A DNA stretch of 64,000 bases from Medicago truncatula. Lineage: Eukaryota; Streptophyta; Magnoliopsida; Fabales; Fabaceae. The position numbers and the translations under genes were made by a program. Below the pieces are notes generated by a model that did not search any database, had not been told where the DNA came from, and worked only from the letters and a program-made list of their open reading frames with translations. The stretch lies in contig NC_053049.1 in assembly GCF_003473485.1 (NCBI RefSeq), positions 28,727,292 to 28,791,291 of the forward strand, read 5' to 3'. Below, one piece after another: positions 11,512 through 22,769 of the stretch (its first letter is position 1; the number at the start of each line of letters is the position of its first letter).

Positions 11512-12790
11512 GATTAAGTGCCTGTTTGGATAGTTTCAAACGTGATTCAGCAGATCCACTTTTGAGTATTGTTGTTGACGCATGTTGTTTGGCTGAAAAA
11601 CACATGTAAAATACTAAAATGTCCTTCGACAGTTAACTGCTGAGGAAGTCCAAAACCTGCTGCTGATAACTACCGATGAAAACCTTAACTGCCGAAATTC
11701 AATCTCACCCATGTAGAGCATTTTCTTCCATCATGTAGCCATTAATGCATTTTGTTTTAATTTCACCCCATTGATTTGATTGTAATTAAGATTTAAGATT
11801 TTTAGTTAGCACTATACACAGTGAGAAGGTCAATTAGAAAGTTTTATTGAAGTTAAATGCTATATTTAATTGAGCAAGTCAATTATTTTTTTTGAATACG
11901 AGTGAATTTTTTTTAGAGGAGCAAGTGATTTGTTTTATCTTTACAAAGAATTATTCCCGACTTTCCAACAAGGATTTATCGCAAATAAAACTGGACAATT
12001 CCCCTAAAAAAATCTAGACAATTGAGAACATTATCAAATCAATTACTGTTAACCATCAAAAAAAAAATCAACTACTGTCATGAAATTCAAATGAACTAAA
12101 TAGTACTTCCAAAAAATACTATACTTTAGTTGCTAAAAAAAATAATATCATCCCTAAAAAAAATAGTATATATTAGTTATTATTTTAATATTATATATTA
12201 CTATTAGTATATTAGTTTATTGTTTTATATTATACAAAGGTGGGTGATAATTTTTAGTTACGGCGTGGTGAACACTGTGTAGAAGTATATGGGTATTATA
12301 GTGATACATATAATGATACACATAATGATAAAATATTTTAGATTAATTGAGAGATATGGTCAACCGATTCTGATCATTTTATTTGCAAAAATATTGCACC
12401 ATCAATGACAAAAATATTACTCCTTAATGAGGAAGATATAGCTCCTTTAAAAATATTTTATCACCATTAATGCGTTGATCATCTTCCTTGTCTGGTGATG
12501 AGTGTTGACTTTCCTCTTTGAGCAACCAAAAATTTGCATGTAAGACATAAAAATGTGATCGGCACTTAAGAGATCTCGGCACTTAATTGCCGACGAATAT
12601 AACTGGATTTCGGCAGTTAACTACCGCTGGTTAACTTATGCAGCAGTTAACTGTCGAGGGGGTATTTTCGTCATTTACTGGTGTGTTTAAGCTTAAACAC
12701 ATGTGTCAACAGCAATCCTCTCCACTTTTAGTGCCCAAACGCAAGTGGCAATCAAAACGTGAATTCCAGCTTCAACTTTTTTACTGACAG
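11512..12790. mobile_element. non-autonomous DNA transposon candidate with GCAGTTAACTGC motifs
   Basis: The two flanks are imperfect inverted copies of each other. CGACAGTTAACTGCTG at about 11628 matches the reverse complement of 12640-12655. Further out, TGTTGACGCATG matches the reverse complement of CATGTGTCAACA. Both flanks carry several GGCAGTTAACTGCC-like palindromes. The outer edges hold GTTTGG- and CCAAAC-type sequence, common at hAT and MITE ends. No coding sequence is visible inside. Exact ends and a target duplication could not be set. Confidence 0.5.
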
Positions 12791-13333
12791 ATATTTACCA
12801 ATTTACTCATAACTTCTTCTCCAATTTTCTACGACTAATACCTCAAATTCGTCCTTGAATTTTCAAAAATCAGCCAAATTCGTCCCTGAATTTTGCGAAA
12901 TATCTATTTAGTCCTCGAATTTACAAAATGTCCATCAAATCAGTCCCTCCGTTAAGTTAGTCTGTTAACGGAGGTGATGTGTACTGTTAACCTCTTACAA
13001 GGCTTACCACGTCAGATGTCACGCAAGCATGGACCAAATTGATTGATTTACAGAAAATTGCCAAGGACCAAATTGATTGATTTTCAGAAAATTGCAAAAT
13101 TTCCAACGACTCTTTCTCCTCTTTCTCATGAACGACTCTTTCTTCCCTAAATATATTAATTTGGAACCCTAATGTTATAATTTGTCACATAGAGTTCAAA
13201 ATCCCCAAAATTTCTTCCATGAATTGACGCCAAAGTTCTTCCCCAATTCAAAAAACTTAAAACCCTAATTTTTTTTTTATTCAATTCAAAATTAAAAAAT
13301 TAGTGGTCATTGTTGAAGATTTGGTGTTCAGAA

Positions 13334-13537
13334 ATGATGGGTGGTGGGCGTATGGGCAAAAACAGCTACAACAGTCGGTCTTCATCTTCAAGCTCTATGT
13401 ACAATGATGATGTGAGAGAGCTTCAATGTTGGTGTCCTAGAATTTGTGTAGTAAGAAAAGCCAACACTGTCAATAACACAGAAAGGCATTTCTATGTCTG
13501 CCCTCTACCAAATGTTTGTTTAACAATGGTTATGTGA
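13334..13537 (+). CDS. GRF-type zinc-finger-like small ORF inside the MULE
   Basis: The reading frame from ATG 13334 gives 67 residues. They are a Gly/Ser-rich leader with a serine run, then LQCWCPRICVV and ERHFYVCPLP, which match the CxC...RxFYxC pattern of plant GRF zinc fingers. The usual end (a final Cys followed by Phe/Trp) is replaced by VCLTMVM and a stop, so the finger looks incomplete or continues through an unseen splice. It sits about 500 bp inside the left inverted repeat of the Mutator-like element. GRF fingers bind nucleic acid in other proteins. Whether this copy is expressed or is a captured host fragment cannot be told from sequence. Confidence 0.55.
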   Translation: MMGGGRMGKNSYNSRSSSSSSMYNDDVRELQCWCPRICVVRKANTVNNTERHFYVCPLPNVCLTMVM

Positions 13538-14057
13538 TGTGTGAATGGTTTGTTAAAGTAATACTGATTTTGTCTTTTGATTGTATAGGATGATGGTGAA
13601 AATTGTAAATTTTTGTGTGATTGAGTTGTTTAAAATGTTATTGTATTGTATCAAGTCTGTGTAATGTTGTAATGAAAAGAGGTTGTCAATGAATGAATTT
13701 AACCCTTCTGTCAAAAAATTTCAATCCAATTGGTCCTTCTATTGTATGTCTATCCATCATATCGATCCCCAAATTAGTGAAAATACCATCAAATAAGTCA
13801 TTGAATTTTCACAACATATATCACTGTGATCCTTGGTGCATACATTTGCTCAACAAAGTAAAAAGTAAAAGACATACACTTTGATTGTAAAAAGAAAGAC
13901 ATTTGCATACCATCATAAGTCATTACATAGCCAAAAAATAACATTGCGTAGCCATTAAGTCATTTGATGTTCTTAAGTCATTACATATCCAAAAAAGCAT
14001 AAATTAAACAAGTCCAAAAGGCATTAAACTAGTCCAAAAACATAATTTAAGCAAGCA

Positions 14058-14261
14058 TCACTGCTTTGGAAATCCTGGAATTTGGATAAACTCCATGTAT
14101 TGGGGTTGAGTAGAAGCGGATGGCCCACAATTTGGATTTGGAACTCTAATAACTCCAGGAGCAGTTGGATTTTGTGAAGCAGGAACCCTTAGTGGTGTTT
14201 GTTTATGCCTGTCATTTGAAATCACTAGTTCTCTCATGACATATCTCCTTGTACCCATTCG
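14058..14261 (-). CDS. 3'-terminal exon of an unrecognised ORF, proline/serine rich
   Basis: After a good acceptor (TTTGCAG at 14262-14268) the minus frame reads RMGTRRYVMRELVISNDRHK, then a Pro/Asn/Ser-rich stretch, and ends IQIPGFPKQ stop. A low-complexity tail like this is often found after the zinc-binding region of MULE transposases, but no diagnostic motif is visible. The upstream exon would lie where the solo LTR is now inserted (from 14338), so the gene is probably broken by it. Function is not assigned. Confidence 0.4.
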   Translation of the reverse strand, partial: RMGTRRYVMRELVISNDRHKQTPLRVPASQNPTAPGVIRVPNPNCGPSASTQPQYMEFIQIPGFPKQ

Positions 14262-14337
14262 CTGCAAATAAAATCAAATCCATCCTTATCATAGAGGGGT
14301 ATAATTGAAAACACAAAAAAAAAAAATGACACTGAAA

Positions 14338-16313
14338 TGTTGGTGTAAGCCCTAGAGGCCAATAGTTTATGTTAAACTTATCTTATGTATCATGACTTTT
14401 ATTATTGAATAATATATGGCACTCTTTATTATATTTAGATAATGTTAATAAAGTCCTTAGAATAGATAGTTCGTGTAATAATATATTAAGTGTGACTTAA
14501 TCATGAGATTACATTATCTTAAAGAACGCTATTCTTAAATGTATCCGTAGTCAAAGCTTTAATATGAATAAAAGATAATAATAAAGCGTCGAGACTATTA
14601 TGTATGAAGACTGATGACCGCATCTCATGGGTCATAGATATGAGATATTAAGTATATACATAGGTATAAATATTAGGAGTAATATTTATATTGGATTGAC
14701 CCACCGTGAGAATACTACATAGTAAGTTATGAAATTGTCATAAGATATTCTCACAATGATTATAATGTATATCGCTCTTAGACCTAAAACCACTATGATC
14801 CCTAGATGTGGACTCAAGTGCTTTGTTGTCATTCTAACGTTGTTTGTAAAAGGATAATCATAACGTTGGTTGATGGGTACTTGATGAATCATGCTAAGGG
14901 GCATGAGTGTCCTAGATGAGATTTGTCACTCCTCATAAGCAGGAGATATATCTTTAGGCCTCTTGATGAAATATGACTGTAAAACTGCATGGCTATGCCG
15001 AACTAAGTCAATATGAGATATTGGACTTATTCGCTGTTCAGTATATTTCGGGATCAAAAAATATAATTATTGATCTACACAAGGGTGACAATACCTATGC
15101 CTTGGGATCAATAAAAGGTATGGAGACAAAGGAGTAATTGTACACATGAGTATTATCATGGAAAGGTTTCGTCAGATCACTTGACATTCTTGTCACTTGG
15201 GTAGCAATGATGTGTTGCTAGATACCGCTCATTGTTTATAATATTAAATATCAGATTTAATATTATTGCCAATGTGACTAGAACCTATAGGGTCACACAC
15301 AAAGAACAGTCATAAGAGAAATATATAAGTACGACTTATATAAGGGGTGCGTTTAGTAAATAACGCTAATTAGTAGGGTTGGGAATAGGCCAGGCCAGGC
15401 CAGGCTTTGATAGGCCTGAGCCTGGCCTACGAAATTTTTTGCAGGCCTGAGCCTGGCCTATGGCCTTTCATAGGCCTATTTTTTTGGCCTGGCCTGGCCT
15501 ATTTAAAAGCCTGGCCTGGCCTGAAAGCCTATTTACAGGCCTACTTTTAAATAGGTTTAATAGGCCTCACTAAACATTCCATTTTATCTACTTTTAAATA
15601 GGTTTAATAGGCCTCAAAGCCTATTTGAGTGTAAGACTTGTCTATCACTATAAGGCCTTAAAAGCCTATTTCACTATAATGCTTTAAAACCTATTTAAAA
15701 AGTCCACTATAAAGCCTAACATGCATAAACAGGCCGGCCTATTAGGCTTCATAGGCTTTTTTGATAGCCTAAGCCTGACCTATTTACTTAAACAGGCTTT
15801 TTAAAAAGCCTAAGCCTAGCCTTTTTAATAAACAGGCCAAGCCAGGCCAGGCTTAAACAGGCCAGGCCATAGGCCCCTATAGGCCGGCCTGGCCTATTCC
15901 CAACCCTACTAATTAGTTAGCAAAATTACTAAACTCGTTATTGGGCTTAGTGAAGTCCAATAGTGGCTTCTGACTTGCATAGCACACAAGGAGTTCTATA
16001 AATAGAACCCTAGTGCTGAAGTTTGAGGTTACGCGTTTTGAAGAAACCCTAGCTCTCTGAAACTTCTGATTCCTTGGCTAGCATCGAGTTTTGGAGGAGC
16101 ACTGTTCGTGTGGACTTGCTAGAGGCTTTGGTGCTTGCTGCTTGCTTTGCTGTGATCGTGATTCCGGTCTCCAGATTCCAGCTTTCAGTTTTCAGTTTCA
16201 CACTTCGAGGTAACAGTCGAGTCACTGATTCATGTGTAATTCGTAATGATCCAAGGAAAGAAAATCGAATAATTTTCTGCTGCTTATTCTGTATTAAAAT
16301 CGATTTTCCTTCA
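14338..16313. mobile_element. solo LTR of an LTR retrotransposon, inside the MULE
   Basis: The segment starts TGTTGGTGTAAGCCCTAGAG and ends CGATTTTCCTTCA, has TG...CA ends, and is flanked by a perfect 5-bp direct repeat TGAAA (14333-14337 and 16314-16318). No internal retroelement coding follows, so it is a solo LTR fossil left by recombination. It is about 1.43 kb without the hAT-like insert it contains. The family is not certain. The intact duplication and ends suggest moderate age. Confidence 0.88.
15374..15908. mobile_element. hAT-like MITE inside the solo LTR
   Basis: A 535-bp element begins TAGGGTTGGGAATAGGCC and ends with the reverse complement (GGCCTATTCCCAACCCTA). It is flanked by a perfect 8-bp repeat CTAATTAG (15366-15373 and 15909-15916). 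An 8-bp duplication and TAGGG-type ends fit the hAT superfamily. The interior is built from many AGGCCTGGCC-like and TAGGCCTATTT-like repeats and has no ORF. Confidence 0.93.
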
Positions 16314-17149
16314 TGAAAAGTTAACACTATAATTTTTACCATTTCCATCAAATTAGTTATTGTACACATGGTTGCCTTGTTGACACGTGTACAAGACAAC
16401 ACAACATGCAAGAGGACACATCATCGCCACTAACGGAGCTTTTGGACGGAGGGACCATTTTGATGGACGTCTGTAAAATTCAGAGACTAAATAGATATTT
16501 CGCAAAATTTAGGGACGAATTTGGCTGATTTTTGAAAATTCAAGAACGAAATTGAGGTATTAATCAATTTTCTACCTATAAATTTATTATTGCATACATT
16601 AGAAATGTTGAGCCTCTTTTGCAGATGAAACAGAGAGAAAAGAGGATAAACATAATAATATAACTTAAAAATAATAATTGAAAGACTAAGACTCAAAACA
16701 CTGTGCATATCTGTTCTTAATCGGTGCTTCAATGGGTTAAGATTTTCATTACTGTGGGTGAGAGTGGTGTTTTTTTACGTGGATATGGATAAGGATAATG
16801 CCCAATCTACTAAAAAAATAACTAAGGTCTTTTTTCTTTTTCTTTTTTAAGAAGGAAATAACTAAGGTAGTATTTTTTTAAGCCCTGATTTATTGATTAC
16901 GGTGCACTGTTAGTTTATAATGGATTATATTATATTTTTGACAAGATAATGGATTATATTATTATTTTTTACATCTTTTGAAGCTTATATTGTATTAAAA
17001 AATCATCCAATTGATAAAAGAAATTATTAAAAATGACTATCATAAATTAATTTTATTTTAAAATGATTTTTTTAAGGAATAAAATCCATTCATGATAAGT
17101 TGAAATAATTATCTAATGAGAATGAGATATTTACTTTTAAATACAATTA

Positions 17150-17385
17150 AAAGAATAGTTTGGTTTTTACGCATTCAAAATCAATTTTGATTCAAACTAT
17201 CCAAACAACACTCATTTTTTTTTTTGAAGGAAGGAAAACATCACCAACTCATAAGAATCACTTTTAAACAATTATATCCAAACATAAATCAATTCATATC
17301 AAACTCACTTTTAACAAAAATCAATTCTCTTAAACTCAATTCTATCAAAATCAATTCTCACTGCCGCTATACCAAACACACGCAC
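17150..17385. mobile_element. MITE-like remnant
   Basis: The stretch is bounded by AGTTTGGTTTTTACG on the left and CCGCTATACCAAACAC on the right. The interior is full of ATCAATT/AATTGAT motifs. The layout resembles short hAT-type legume MITEs, but the terminal repeats are poor and no target duplication is evident. Confidence 0.35.
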
Positions 17386-17479
17386 ACACTAAGCAAATTT
17401 GCAAATGATTGTAATACACTAGGGTATTTTGGGACCCACTAACTGTCACATCAACATTCAATTAGAGAATTAACACCGT

Positions 17480-18150
17480 GGACAAATTTTGATAATGGAG
17501 ATAAAATGTGAGGATTTTAAAAACATTTAATGAAATATAGAGACTATTCTTCAAAGGAGCGCAAAATATAAGGACTAAAAACATATTTATAAGAACATCA
17601 CATGATATTGGCACCCCCAATGTCACCCAAGTGCTACCCGAACATAACTCAGTTGACAAGGACATCACAGTTAGAAAAAGAAGACAATGTGATAGGATTA
17701 AAGCTTAATCCTTCTTTAAAAAGGATTTTTTTATTTTAATTTTTTATAATTATTCTCAATATAAATAATAAACAAAATAATAATAAAATATAATAATATC
17801 ATTGGAAGATTTTAAAATTAAAAAATAAAGGGTTCAGGGGCTCAAATCAAAGTGCAAGGACCAATATGATAAAGTGTTGAAAATGCAAGGACCAATATGA
17901 TAAAGTGTTAAAAGTGCAGGGATGAATACCAAAACGTTGTAAAAATTTAATTATAATTGATCTACATAGCACATCGTTAGTTTTTATTTTTTTGATATGG
18001 ACTTAACATCAGAACTAGTTGCAATTTTTTTATAAAGTGCAGAGACTAATGTCAAAAACAAAAAACTACACGGACTAATATAAAAAAGTGGTAAAAATGC
18101 AAGAACCAATTACATTTAAACCTTACAAAAACTATACAATTAATTTTATA
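17480..18150. repeat. degenerate short repeats of unknown origin
   Basis: A unit like GTGCAAGGACCAATATGATA, followed by AAAGTGT, recurs at about 17850 and 17880. Related forms lie at about 18035 and 18065. Such strings are frequent at the ends of legume transposons, but no bounded element could be drawn. Confidence 0.4.
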
Positions 18151-18565
18151 ATTTATGGTAAATATATCATGACTTAGACCATCCTCATTGCCGATCTCAC
18201 CATTTAAAAGTTGGTGCCTATGAGATACTCCTATTGGGGAAAAAAGTATTTTGAACACTTAATGGGACAAAAGTCTCACTTAAGCATTTCAATTTTAAGT
18301 GGATCTCCTTATTGATAGATGATTAACGAGTCTCGTTTAAAAAAAATTATTAAATAAATAAATAAATAACGTGTACTTTAAATACTAAAAAATAGATGTC
18401 TTCCTGTGGATATGCTATTATATACACCAAACTTAAACAAACACTAATTTTGTATGAGATGAATTTTTTGGTGTAAATAAATTTTCAATCTAATTTAAAA
18501 TATATTTTTATTAAAATTTGATGAATAAATTAATTTTCCACGGATATGATGATACTTACTTATTA

Positions 18566-19405
18566 GACCATGTGCAATGGAAAAAAATTTCAATACCCTT
18601 CAACATTCACTTTTTCAATTCCCAACACTCCACATCATTTTCTCTCTCATAATTCAACACACATTCAATTTTTACCTCTCCAATAGTTTTTTCATTCAAC
18701 ACCCTATCCCACCACCTTTTATTTCTTATTCTTATTTAATTTTATATTTTTGTTTTTATAATTAACTAAAATTATCGATTATAATTAAATTAAAATAATA
18801 CAATCAACTATTTATTTTTTAGTTTTTTTTTGGAAAAACAAAATTTTGTAAAATAATTTATTTTTATTTTCTTAACTTAAAATGCGACACACAAATAACT
18901 TAAAATGCAAGACAACAAACTAAACACGCGACACACAAATAACTTAAAATGGAAGACAACAAACTAAGCATACAACACACAAGTAAATGAGTAATCAGAA
19001 GAATTTTGGGTGTTGAATTGATTATTATTGGGATCCATTTTACTAAACAAAAACTAAAACTTCAAAAGAAATGCAAATAATAAGATTAAGAGAGTGAAAA
19101 ATTTGATTTTTATTCTGTGTCCAAATCAAATGATCCAAGTTTCTATTTGTAGAGAAAAAAAAATCACGAATTTTGGTAAAAAAAATAATAATTTTTTTTT
19201 ATTTGCTATGAAATAATTGAGTCCAAATTATTAAGAAAATAAAAATCCAAGCAGCCAATCGTAACAAGCCACGTGTCACTGCGGGCCAGGCTTTCAACAT
19301 GTTGAACCTTTTCAACACCTCTCTCCTCTTCCCTCATATTCAATAGCCTCCTCCAATGGTCTCAACATGTTGAATATGGCATTCAACAAGCCATTGTAAA
19401 TGGTC
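18566..19405. mobile_element. PIF/Harbinger-like non-autonomous element
   Basis: The 840-bp segment begins GACCATGTGCAATGG and ends CCATTGTAAATGGTC (an inverted match). It is flanked by TTA at 18563-18565 and 19406-19408, the 3-bp target preference of the PIF/Harbinger superfamily. There is no coding sequence inside. It carries an internal tandem repeat (18884-18972). Its right end abuts the TATA box of the SF3B5 gene. Confidence 0.85.
18884..18972. repeat. two-copy 44-bp tandem repeat
   Basis: GCGACACACAAATAACTTAA followed by AATG and GACAACAAACTAA occurs twice with period 44. The repeat lies inside the Harbinger-like element. Confidence 0.8.
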
Positions 19406-19410
19406 TTAGT

Positions 19411-19419
19411 TTATAAAAG
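19411..19419 (+). promoter_or_regulatory. TATA box of SF3B5
   Basis: TTATAAAAG lies 84-92 bp before the SF3B5 start codon, a normal spacing for a plant gene with a short 5' UTR. Only two bases separate it from the target duplication of the Harbinger-like element. Confidence 0.65.
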
Positions 19420-19502
19420 AGGGAGCGGTCGAGTAGTCGTGAGAGTTGAGACATTAACATTGAGTAGGGTTTGACGGACGAAGAAAATAAACGAGAGGCA
19501 AT

Positions 19503-21967
19503 ATGCAGGTAACAGTTTTCCCAATTTCCTCATTTCCTTCATTTTCTTTTTTCTTCGCTTATCAATTTCTTTTATTATTCTGTTGCAGGCGAGTGATAGG
19601 TTTAACATAAATTCGCAACTTGAACATCTTCAAGCTAAATACGTTGGAACTGGACATGCTGATATCAACAGATTTGAATGGGCTGTGAATATTCAACGTG
19701 ATAGCTATGCTTCATACATTGGCCATTATCCTTTACTTTCTTACTTTTCTATCGCTCAAAACGAATCTATTGGTAGACAGCGTTACACTTTTATGCAGGT
19801 AATTTTTCTCATGTTTATTGATTTGAGCTTAGTTAAGTGATGAATGAATTACAAGATAATTAATTATTCAAGTCCCATGAATGAATGGAGTATGATTAGG
19901 TTACCATGGAAGACATTGATGTTGAAACATATCTATGAATACGCAGGATAATTTTGTAAATAAAGAATTTTCCTTAGTGAGATAATAAGTAACTTGGTTA
20001 GCTTAAGATTGCAAAGTTCGACATCATATTTAGCAATAAAGATTTAAAATAGATTCCCACACATGTCAACTTGTAGTAGGCTGATTTGTTTCTTTTGATT
20101 ACATGCTCAATACCTGTTTTGTCAGTAGTACTGCTATGACAGGCAATAGCGAAATAGCGGAGAGGACTAGGGGTCTGCTGTGATGCTAAAGCCTGTTGCA
20201 GTGCATTTTCTTGTAGTGCAATTTGTTGCTGCAAATAGGCGACTAGGAGAGTGTTAGTACCCAAACTCTGGTTTGTTATTTGGAAATGGTACGCTTAGCT
20301 AGAGAGGCAAACCGTGATTTAAAAATCATAGGAAACGATGAGAGGGAGATCTTCAAGCGATTTAAGAGAGAATTGAGTCCTTCGGGTTAGGAAGTTTGCT
20401 GACCTTCAAAGTTCTTCATCGTTCTTTCCTTTGTAATTGAGTCATATCCCTATTTATTTCTAATAAAATACCAGATTCCTATCTTCAAAAAATAAAAAAC
20501 AGATTTGTACCTCAGAAAGAGAGGTATATTTGAGTTTAAGAAGGGAACAGTGGGTCATGGAATAATAACCTCAGAAAGAGATTCCCATCTTCTGATTTCT
20601 GCACGCCGGTCAAAAGAATACCCATTTTCTGCTCGCAGGTCAGAAGAATACTCGTTTTCTGCTCGCAGGTTAGAAGAAGACATGTTTCTCCATGCGGGTC
20701 ATAAAGAAAACCCATTTTGAAAATAGGATTATTTGGTTAAAAAATCGTGCTTATTAATTATTATGATTTAATTATTTTAAAAACAGGGCAACCTTTAATT
20801 ATTAATTAATTTTGTTTAGAAACTGTCTTCGTGACCCTCTTTATCCCCTGCAGAGACCATTTTTGTCTAGTGCTACTTTTCCTTTCCATCCTTTCTTGTC
20901 CATCTCTGTCCAGTTTTCCCGTTTCATCCTTATTCTCCCTCACGACCAATTCTTCCTGTTCTTCTCTGTTTTCTTTGTTAACCAAATTGCTTCTACTTCT
21001 CATGTTGCTACTAGTCCGGGATTTCCTGCTACTCACTCTCCTGTCCTTAGCTATAGAAAAAAACCCTAAGAATGTGATAGGAACTGATATCAAAATATAA
21101 ACTAATAGTAAGATTACAATATAATCCCAAGAAATTCGAGAGTCTTGGTTGTTTTACTAATTTTAGTTGTTTTGTTTGTGACTTATGAAGTTGTGAGTTA
21201 TGAGTTTGTAAGACTTTATTTACTGACTTCCTTATGCTTACAAATTTTAATTTACATAAGTATTTTAAATGTGATTTAAGGTTTCTTTGTATTATGCTAT
21301 TTATGTGCATATGAATTTATATGCATATATGATTTTGTATCATTAGATTAGTATCACGATTGCACGATTTTCAATTTTACTCCCCCTTTCCAATTTTGTG
21401 TAAAACCTTGATTTTAACTACCTTCTCACGTACTTTTCATCTAATAAGTTCCTCAACATTATAAAAATCTATATAGATTAAAGTGGCGACATCTCAATAT
21501 CTGAGGAAACCAAGCTTTCATACCAGGAAATCAAAGATGTGCCAAATCGTTCTATATTGAATCGTAGTCTAGAGCCAAATGAAACTGATTCCACTTGACT
21601 TGGAATTCATTTGGTTACAAAAATATTTGGAGGACGAATATAGCGACACCCTAATCTTTGGAGAACCAAAAGGGTTAATTCAATTCTTTTTTTTTTTAGA
21701 ATGAAATGACAAGTATTAGATGTTAATTTTTGTTAGTTGGGGGGGGGGGGGGGGGGGGGGGTGGGGTTAAACCTTATGACCCCCTTATCACTCCAACCAC
21801 TGTCACTACTTGGTTTATTCAATTTTTATTTTACATTATTTGATTGATTGAACTATGATTAACATTCTAGCACTTTATACATCTTAATTGATAAAATCTA
21901 CCTTTTTTTTTTAATGCAGAAAATGCTCCTGCCTTGTGGTCTGCCTCCCGAAAGAGAAGAAGAGTAG
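19503..21967 (+). CDS. SF3B5: splicing factor 3B subunit 5
   Basis: Three exons (19503-19508, 19589-19798 and 21920-21967) give 87 residues beginning MQASDRFNINSQLEHLQAKY and ending LPCGLPPEREEE. Length and sequence match the highly conserved SF3b10/SF3B5 family, the smallest subunit of the SF3b complex of U2 snRNP, which helps recognise the intron branch point in the nucleus. The first exon codes only Met-Gln, an unusually short coding exon. Intron 2 is 2.1 kb and filled with repeats: a short minisatellite and a 23-G run. No disabling change is visible, so the gene looks functional. Confidence 0.95.
20585..20715. repeat. minisatellite, about 31-bp unit, in SF3B5 intron 2
   Basis: A unit resembling TTCTGCTCGCAGGTCAGAAG plus AATACCCATT appears about four times with divergence. 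Read as protein it would give repeats of SARRSEEY, but nothing shows that it is coding. Confidence 0.7.
21739..21761 (+). repeat. 23-base poly(G) tract
   Basis: An uninterrupted run of 23 G is followed by TGGGG. It lies on the transcribed-sense strand of SF3B5 intron 2. Such runs can form G-quadruplexes and are also hard to sequence, so the exact length is uncertain. Confidence 0.85.
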
Positions 21968-22769
21968 GATTACTATTGGCATTACAAAAGGATGATCATA
22001 GAAGAGTTTAAAGGACTTGACCGTATGTTGTACTTGTACCGTACAATCTGATTGGGGAAACAAATGTTGTGTTTAAGATTGTTCCATCTTTTTCTTCTTT
22101 CAGTTGGTAGTTGCTAAACTTTGTCAGTTTTTATGGTATGTAACTTTGGAAACTAGACCACGAGACAATGAGTTGCAGAAAAAAATATTTTACTTTTCAT
22201 TAATTTGGTTGTAGACTAGTAATACTAGGGAGTTTTGAAGAAAATTTTATGTATCCATACCCCTCCCAAAAGCTAACATATAAATTAGTTGAACAAAAGC
22301 CAACAGAAATTGTGTTGAACTGCATGAATCAAGAATAACATTCCTTTAATTAGCAACATTTTTTCACAAAAAAAATGAAAAACTCAATCTAAATGACACA
22401 AAATGAGTCTACTACGATATAATTTGCAATTAAGTCTAAGAATTTGTCAAAAATATTCAATTAGATCCCTAAACAACTTTTTAACGGAGTCTTAGAACCT
22501 TCAATTTTTAATCATAAGTGACATTTTAAATAATTTGTAATTATGTCTCTAAAGGTCAAGGATGCAAAAAGAAAATGTTGAAGCAGTACTAAATGTACCG
22601 TCCACCACCACATCATTGAAAATAATTTAAAAGTTTAGAGATCCAATTAAAAACATTTTTTACTTTATAGGCCAAATTACAATTACTAACAAAGAAATTA
22701 AACCGATAAAAAACTACCAATAATTTTGATCACAAAAATATAAAAGAGAATTAATAGAAAGAAATTTAC
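21968..22769. other. SF3B5 3' UTR and intergenic, no gene seen
   Basis: The SF3B5 3' UTR probably runs to about 22200. From about 22430 to 22690 the sequence has the look of a transposon end (TTAGATCCCTAAACAAC and GAGATCCAATTAAAAAC), which may have cut off the allene oxide cyclase fragment next to it. No terminal repeats could be paired. Confidence 0.4.

Larger units (their letters stand above)
12833..16565. mobile_element. Mutator-like element (MULE) with nested insertions
   Basis: Terminal inverted repeats of about 130 bp begin GACTAATACCTCAAATTCG at 12833 and, in reverse complement, GATTAATACCTCAATTTCG at 16565. They share long near-identical blocks such as CAGCCAAATTCGTCCCT and GCGAAATATCTATTTAGTC. 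The element is flanked by a 10-bp direct repeat AATTTTCTAC (12823-12832 and 16566-16575). Long inverted repeats plus a 9-10 bp duplication define a Mutator-superfamily insertion. Without the nested LTR it is about 1.75 kb, too short for a full transposase, so it is non-autonomous. It contains a small GRF-like zinc-finger ORF and a proline-rich terminal exon on the opposite strand. Confidence 0.9.

Noticed and set aside
19998-20264. Gln-rich minus ORF (LQQQIALQENALQQALASQQ)
   Set aside because: It is intronic, without splice or start context. The Gln-rich part is low-complexity and could be retroelement debris.
20806-21100. Overlapping ORFs of 85-95 codons on both strands
   Set aside because: They lie in an intron of SF3B5, show low-complexity sequence and match no family. 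Overlap in three frames suggests chance in a TC-rich tract.
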